Assembly (NCBI GenBank): GCA_017443885.1
Contig: JAFSXW010000009.1
Span: 1 to 8,091, forward strand
Source: Clostridia bacterium
Lineage (GTDB): Bacteria; Bacillota; Clostridia; Christensenellales; UBA1242
Direction of reading: 5' to 3'
DNA: 8,091 nucleotides
Shown here: piece after piece, positions 5,724-8,091 of the stretch
Position numbering within the stretch: position 1 is the stretch's first letter
Layout: each line of letters starts with the position of its first letter
Translations under genes and position numbers: made by a program
Notes under the pieces: generated by a model
Told to the model about the DNA's origin: nothing
Database searches by the model: none
The model's input: only the letters and a program-made list of their open reading frames with translations

Positions 5724-5752
5724 AGTATATCACAATTCGAACAAATGTTCAA
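5724..5752 (-). promoter_or_regulatory. dinB promoter with extended -10
   Basis: The minus strand reads TTGAAC (5752-5747), a 17-base spacer and TATACT (5729-5724), each close to consensus, with TG one base before the -10 box (TGATATACT), an extended -10. The start falls near G5717, three bases before the dinB ATG at 5714, leaving no room for a ribosome site. The -35 hexamer is overlapped by the LexA box, so repressor binding would block polymerase. Confidence 0.8.
5738..5751. promoter_or_regulatory. LexA (DinR) SOS box
   Basis: CGAACAAATGTTCA matches the Firmicutes LexA consensus CGAACRNRYGTTYG at every position except the last base, with intact GAAC-N4-GTTC half sites. It overlaps the -35 box and spacer of the dinB promoter. 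It therefore predicts repression by LexA and induction by DNA damage for dinB and, if they are co-transcribed, the two genes after it. Confidence 0.92.
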
Positions 5753-5836
5753 TAAAAATTAAAAAGATTTTCTTTAAATTTTATATATCTTATTTTTTGC
5801 CATAATACTTAATATGTTTAAAAAAATTTAAAGCAT

Positions 5837-5860
5837 AAAAAAGCCATGCATTAAGCATGG
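5837..5860 (-). terminator. terminator of the PAP2 gene, with the stop codon in its loop
   Basis: The minus strand reads CCATGC, loop TTAAT, GCATGG, then C and six T. The stem uses the last codons of the PAP2 gene (CAT GCT) and the TAA stop lies in the loop. A six-bp stem plus U-run is a good intrinsic terminator. It isolates the PAP2 gene from dinB, which has its own promoter about 90 bases further on. Confidence 0.85.
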
Positions 5861-6462
5861 TCTTTTTGTGTTTTCTTTTTGTTTATAAATTTTTTAAATG
5901 CAAATTTTGTTTTATATAAAAATCGTTCAACATCATTCCAAATTAGTTTGTAATATGCCACAACTAATAAAGCAACAAGCACGCCAATAATTGCACCACC
6001 CACCACATCACTAATAAAATGAACGCACATAAACGCACGGCTAAACGCTATTAAAATAGCCACAGAAAGCGCTGGCAAAGCTCGTTTTTTATAGAAGAAT
6101 AATAAAACCACAGCGCATGCAAAACTTGTAACTGAATGTCCAGAAGGAAAGCTAAACCCGCTTGGGAATTTATAGCCAGTTCCTGCGAGCCATTCATAAA
6201 GCACGCCACTTTCAACAAAAGGCCTGCTTCTTGCAAAAATGTTTTTAATAATAAAATCGTTTAAAACAAATCCAAGGGCAAGCGCACAAAGCATAATAAA
6301 GCCCGAAGTGCGTGTTCTTTTAAAGCAAAGCATAATGGCGCCCAAAAGAATCCAAATAAGGCCATGGTCTGCAAGCATGGTGATAAGCTTCATACAATTA
6401 TTAATAAAATCGCTACCATGCAAAGCATTATGCAAATTTTCCATCACAATAACTTCGTTCAT
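5851..6462 (-). CDS. PAP2-family membrane phosphatase (undecaprenyl-diphosphatase or lipid phosphatase type)
   Basis: This 203-residue integral membrane protein has the complete three-part PAP2 (phosphatidic acid phosphatase type 2) active site: K73-x6-R80-P81 (KNIFARSRP), PSGH at 106-109, and S141-R142-x5-H148-x3-D152 (SRAFMCVHFISD). H109 and H148 should be the catalytic and nucleophilic histidines. About five hydrophobic helices are seen (roughly 33-47, 53-72, 110-124, 129-146 and 152-171), with a basic C-terminal tail (FKKFINKKKTQK). Likely substrates are undecaprenyl diphosphate (BcrC-like) or phosphatidylglycerol phosphate; the sequence alone does not decide. ATG 6462 coincides with the predicted transcription start. 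An alternative is the ATG at 6444 (MENLHN), which fits typical family N-termini and would leave an 18-base leader; neither has a good Shine-Dalgarno site. AGGGG one base before ATG 6462 is too close to work as one. Confidence 0.93.
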   Translation of the reverse strand: MNEVIVMENLHNALHGSDFINNCMKLITMLADHGLIWILLGAIMLCFKRTRTSGFIMLCALALGFVLNDFIIKNIFARSRPFVESGVLYEWLAGTGYKFPSGFSFPSGHSVTSFACAVVLLFFYKKRALPALSVAILIAFSRAFMCVHFISDVVGGAIIGVLVALLVVAYYKLIWNDVERFLYKTKFAFKKFINKKKTQKDHA

Positions 6463-6468
6463 ACCCCT

Positions 6469-6497
6469 ATTTTACCACACTTTTGTTTTTCTGCAAA
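6469..6497 (-). promoter_or_regulatory. PAP2 gene promoter with extended -10
   Basis: The minus strand reads TTTGCA (6497-6492, 4 of 6 matches to TTGACA), a 17-base spacer ending in TGG, and TAAAAT (6474-6469). TG-N-TAAAAT is an extended -10, which compensates for the weak -35. Only six bases separate the -10 box from the ATG at 6462, so transcription should begin at or very near the A of that ATG. It begins directly after the terminator at 6498-6530. Confidence 0.7.
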
Positions 6498-6530
6498 CAA
6501 AAAAGCGAAGAACGCCACCACCTTCTTCAC
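6498..6530 (-). terminator. minus-strand terminator with no obvious gene to end
   Basis: The minus-strand RNA folds GUGAAGAA with UUCUUCGC (8 bp including one G-U pair) around a 10-base loop, followed by six U. The wobble pair becomes a C-A mismatch in the plus-strand RNA, and the U-run exists only on the minus strand, so the direction is clear. The nearest upstream gene (the lipoprotein) already has its own terminator 200 bases earlier, and no ORF lies between. Confidence 0.75.
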
Positions 6531-6664
6531 TTTCTTGACACTTCGAGCATAGCCGAGTAATTTCTAAAAATGGCATTTGCTAGCATGACATTTTTAAATT
6601 GAATAGATTCACCTTAACTCGCCTATCGGCTCAGGCGGTATCACAAATTGGAAAAAATCCATCA

Positions 6665-6680
6665 CTTTTCACTCTTCACT
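6665..6680. repeat. 16-base direct repeat, copy 1
   Basis: CTTTTCACTCTTCACT is repeated exactly 36 bases further on at 6701-6716. The two copies flank a GC-rich hairpin. Both consist of shorter CACTCTT/CACTTTT-like units. Confidence 0.9.
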
Positions 6681-6681
6681 A

Positions 6682-6692
6682 GCCCGAAGGGC
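6682..6692. repeat. small GC hairpin between the direct repeats
   Basis: The plus strand is GCCCGAAGGGC: four G-C pairs closing a GAA turn, or GCCC-UUC-GGGC in the minus RNA. It sits in the middle of the GTGAAGA-like repeats, an arrangement typical of mobile intergenic repeat elements. No U-run follows on either strand, so it is not a terminator. Confidence 0.6.
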
Positions 6693-6700
6693 GATTCACT

Positions 6701-6716
6701 CTTTTCACTCTTCACT
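6701..6716. repeat. 16-base direct repeat, copy 2
   Basis: Exact copy of the segment at 6665-6680. It is followed by further related units (CACTTTTCATTCATCACT) running up to the lipoprotein terminator. Confidence 0.9.
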
Positions 6717-6730
6717 TTTCATTCATCACT

Positions 6731-6755
6731 AAAAAAACAACCCTTAGCTGGGTTG
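6731..6755 (-). terminator. intrinsic terminator of the lipoprotein gene
   Basis: The minus strand reads CAACCC, loop AGCTAA, GGGTTG, then seven T: a six-bp GC-containing stem with an ideal U-run, 17 bases after the lipoprotein stop codon. In the plus direction the stem is followed by CTTTTTAATT, so it could also act, less efficiently, on plus-strand transcripts. Confidence 0.95.
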
Positions 6756-6772
6756 CTTTTTAATTCGCCTAT

Positions 6773-8053
6773 TTATTTTTCTAAACTATTATTTGGCTCG
6801 GTTACAACAATTAGCGGATTATTTTCCACACTAAGTGCGCTAAACGCCATTTTCTCTGTGTTTGTTAAATCTTTATAATCAAATATGTCTATACCTTGGT
6901 AACTAATATCCTCGCTCAAGCTGTTATTTCTAACTATATCTGCAAGTAACTTATAAACTTGTGGTGTTAAACATTTTGCCCCACAAGACAGATCTCCTGT
7001 GCTATACTTCCTATCAGCTTCGCCTTCTGGCAATGTTGCAAGCACGCTATCTAAATAACCATTTGTATATTCATTAACCATCGTATACAATCTTATATAT
7101 TGCTCTTCATTTAACGTATAGTTCGTTCTTACTTTACTTATTATGTAATCCGCATTACCTTCTTTTTCCGCTTTAGTAATTATGCGAGTTGTAAACACAA
7201 CCCTATATCCTTCTGTATCCTTTACTAAAGAGACAATTCCATACGGGGTATGTGATGCAATGGTTCTATTAAATCCACCAGGGCCGCCAGCCGCACCAAA
7301 AATTACAGATGCATCTGTATCTAAAATTCTAGAATCCTTCACCATTGTTGTTAAAGTATATCCATTTGCCGTATAATTGCTATAAGTTTGCTCGGCAAGG
7401 CAGCCATCCAAGAATCTTTCATTAAAAGCCTCTGCGATTTGTTCTTTGGCGCTTAATTGTGTGCCGGCTATATTATCATTTTCGTTGGTGCCAGTTATTT
7501 CTTCCATGGCTATTTTATCTTCGGTGCTTTCAACAATGGCATCGGCAACATCTTCAATTTTCATATTGTCTATGCCTTGGTCGGCAACTTCGGTTGCCTT
7601 TTCGCTAGAAACATTATATGAAATATCATTAGAAACAACTTTTTCTTCGCCAGATTGTTTATTAACGCTTTCAGCGACATAACTAATATCTATTATTGCA
7701 TCTGTTGGCTCTTCATAGTCTGCAAAAACTCCTGGTGCATAATCTATTTGATTTTCTGCTCGTTTAACATTAATGCCCGTGATTGTAACCGATTTAACAT
7801 AATAATCAAAATTAGAAGCATAGGTTTCGTTAATCATCGTTTTAACTAGCAAAGCAATTTTATCTAGCCCATTTTCTTGCACAACAGGCGTTTTGCCATT
7901 ATAAGTGGTTTCTATAGTGGCATTTTTAGATGAACTTTCATTTGAATGCGTTTGCGAATTGCACGCTGTTAGCCCAGCAACCGTTATTGCCCCAGCAAGC
8001 CCAAAAGCAATAAGCTTTTTTGTTAGTTCGCTTGGTTTGTTAAATTTTTTCAT
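6773..8053 (-). CDS. lipoprotein of unknown function
   Basis: This 426-residue protein has a classic lipoprotein signal: a basic N-terminus (KKFNKPSELTKK), a hydrophobic stretch at about 14-27 and lipobox LTAC with the lipidated C31. A Ser/Asn/Thr-rich linker follows (about 32-50). The remainder is an acidic, Asn- and Thr-rich extracytoplasmic region with no motif I recognise. It contains a helical acidic stretch at about 150-215, a glycine loop FGAAGGPGGF at 252-261, and three further cysteines (C218, C357, C361, the last two as CGAKC). It should be anchored to the outer face of the cytoplasmic membrane. The start ATG 8053 has AGAGGGGG nine bases upstream; an in-frame TTG at 8062 touches that site and is rejected. 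It has its own promoter and terminator, so it is probably monocistronic. A substrate-binding, stress or sporulation-type role would be speculation. Confidence 0.9.
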   Translation of the reverse strand: MKKFNKPSELTKKLIAFGLAGAITVAGLTACNSQTHSNESSSKNATIETTYNGKTPVVQENGLDKIALLVKTMINETYASNFDYYVKSVTITGINVKRAENQIDYAPGVFADYEEPTDAIIDISYVAESVNKQSGEEKVVSNDISYNVSSEKATEVADQGIDNMKIEDVADAIVESTEDKIAMEEITGTNENDNIAGTQLSAKEQIAEAFNERFLDGCLAEQTYSNYTANGYTLTTMVKDSRILDTDASVIFGAAGGPGGFNRTIASHTPYGIVSLVKDTEGYRVVFTTRIITKAEKEGNADYIISKVRTNYTLNEEQYIRLYTMVNEYTNGYLDSVLATLPEGEADRKYSTGDLSCGAKCLTPQVYKLLADIVRNNSLSEDISYQGIDIFDYKDLTNTEKMAFSALSVENNPLIVVTEPNNSLEK

Positions 8054-8062
8054 AAAAAACAA

Positions 8063-8070
8063 CCCCCTCT
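8063..8070 (-). promoter_or_regulatory. ribosome binding site that fixes the lipoprotein start
   Basis: AGAGGGGG (8070-8063 on the minus strand) precedes ATG 8053 by nine bases. The in-frame TTG at 8062 directly abuts it and cannot use it, so the protein begins MKKFNK, which also gives the usual short basic signal-peptide N-terminus. Confidence 0.88.
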
Positions 8071-8091
8071 CTAGTGTTATTTTAGCACTAG
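8071..8091 (-). promoter_or_regulatory. lipoprotein gene promoter (-10 part) inside a palindrome
   Basis: The minus strand contains TG-C-TAAAAT (8087-8079), an extended -10 box. The expected start is near 8072, leaving a leader of about 19 bases. The -35 region lies outside the window. The -10 box is centred within CTAGTG (8071-8076) and CACTAG (8086-8091), perfect six-base inverted arms nine bases apart, which could be an operator. Confidence 0.6.

Larger units (their letters stand above)
6531..6730. repeat. gene-free mosaic of short repeats and hairpins
   Basis: Between the two terminators I find no credible reading frame on either strand. The stretch contains a 16-base direct repeat (6665-6680 and 6701-6716) around the hairpin at 6682-6692, and a hairpin CGCCT/AGGCG with an 8-base loop at 6620-6637. 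It also has the palindrome TGAATAGATTCA at 6600-6611 and a GC-rich patch at 6542-6557 (cttcgagcatagccga). On the minus strand AGTGAAGA occurs three times (here twice and once at the edge of the neighbouring terminator). The look is that of dispersed intergenic repeat elements; copy number elsewhere in the genome cannot be judged from this window. Confidence 0.6.

Noticed and set aside
6535..6563. A plus-strand TTGACA followed after 17 bases by TAATTT, a possible promoter for a plus-strand small RNA.
   Set aside because: The -10 box matches only three of six positions, there is no TG extension and no gene downstream. It lies in the repeat mosaic, so chance is the simplest reading.
7182..7849. 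Plus-strand open frames of 60-80 codons opposite the lipoprotein, and similar ones opposite other genes (for example 2031-2333, 4202-4423 and 6239-6552).
   Set aside because: They lie antisense to well-supported genes, have no ribosome sites or recognisable motifs, and their residue composition is that expected from antisense reading.
8054..8062. A longer lipoprotein starting at the TTG at 8062 (MFFMKKF).
   Set aside because: The TTG directly abuts the ribosome site, whereas ATG 8053 is nine bases from it and gives a normal signal peptide.

Overview
The window is AT-rich (by eye about one third G+C) and every gene in it lies on the minus strand: eight protein genes and two tRNAs. I therefore describe it right to left, in the direction of transcription. 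The Gram-positive type LexA/DinR box, the sigma-A style promoters, the strong GGAGGGG-type ribosome sites on some genes, a Clostridia-type dehydrogenase related to 2,4-diaminopentanoate dehydrogenase and a DUF1835-like small protein all point to a low-GC Firmicute, most likely an (uncultured) member of the Clostridia. No phage, insertion sequence, CRISPR array or toxin-antitoxin module is visible. The region reads as chromosomal housekeeping and accessory DNA.

Right part (8091 to about 6731): a 426-residue lipoprotein of unknown function with its own promoter at the window edge and a strong terminator. From about 6730 to 6498 there is no gene. This stretch holds GTGAAGA-like repeats, small hairpins and a second minus-strand terminator that has no obvious gene to end, and looks like a mosaic of intergenic repeat elements.

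Middle part (6497 to 3280): a PAP2-family membrane phosphatase has its own promoter and a terminator whose loop contains its stop codon. Next comes a likely SOS-controlled group: dinB (DNA polymerase IV) under a promoter overlapped by a LexA box, a 77-residue conserved-looking protein, and an exported divergent polysaccharide deacetylase. The four genes from the phosphatase through the deacetylase have no clear Shine-Dalgarno sequence. For the phosphatase and dinB the predicted transcription start falls on or within a few bases of the AUG, so leaderless translation is likely.

Left part (3155 to 1): a monocistronic-looking 2,4-diaminopentanoate dehydrogenase-like oxidoreductase with promoter, strong ribosome site and terminator; a 127-residue DUF1835-like protein starting at TTG; a 423-residue cytoplasmic protein with an HETQH zinc-protease signature behind a promoter with perfect consensus boxes; and then a tRNA operon. 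The operon has a TTGACA/TATTAT promoter with a GC-rich start region embedded in a 9-bp inverted repeat. It contains tRNA-Ala(UGC) and the 5' end of another tRNA cut by the window edge.

I did not find a convincing new multi-gene system. The best leads are the leaderless, SOS-linked arrangement around dinB, the HETQH protein, the cysteine cluster in the deacetylase, and the structured repeat mosaic at 6498-6730.
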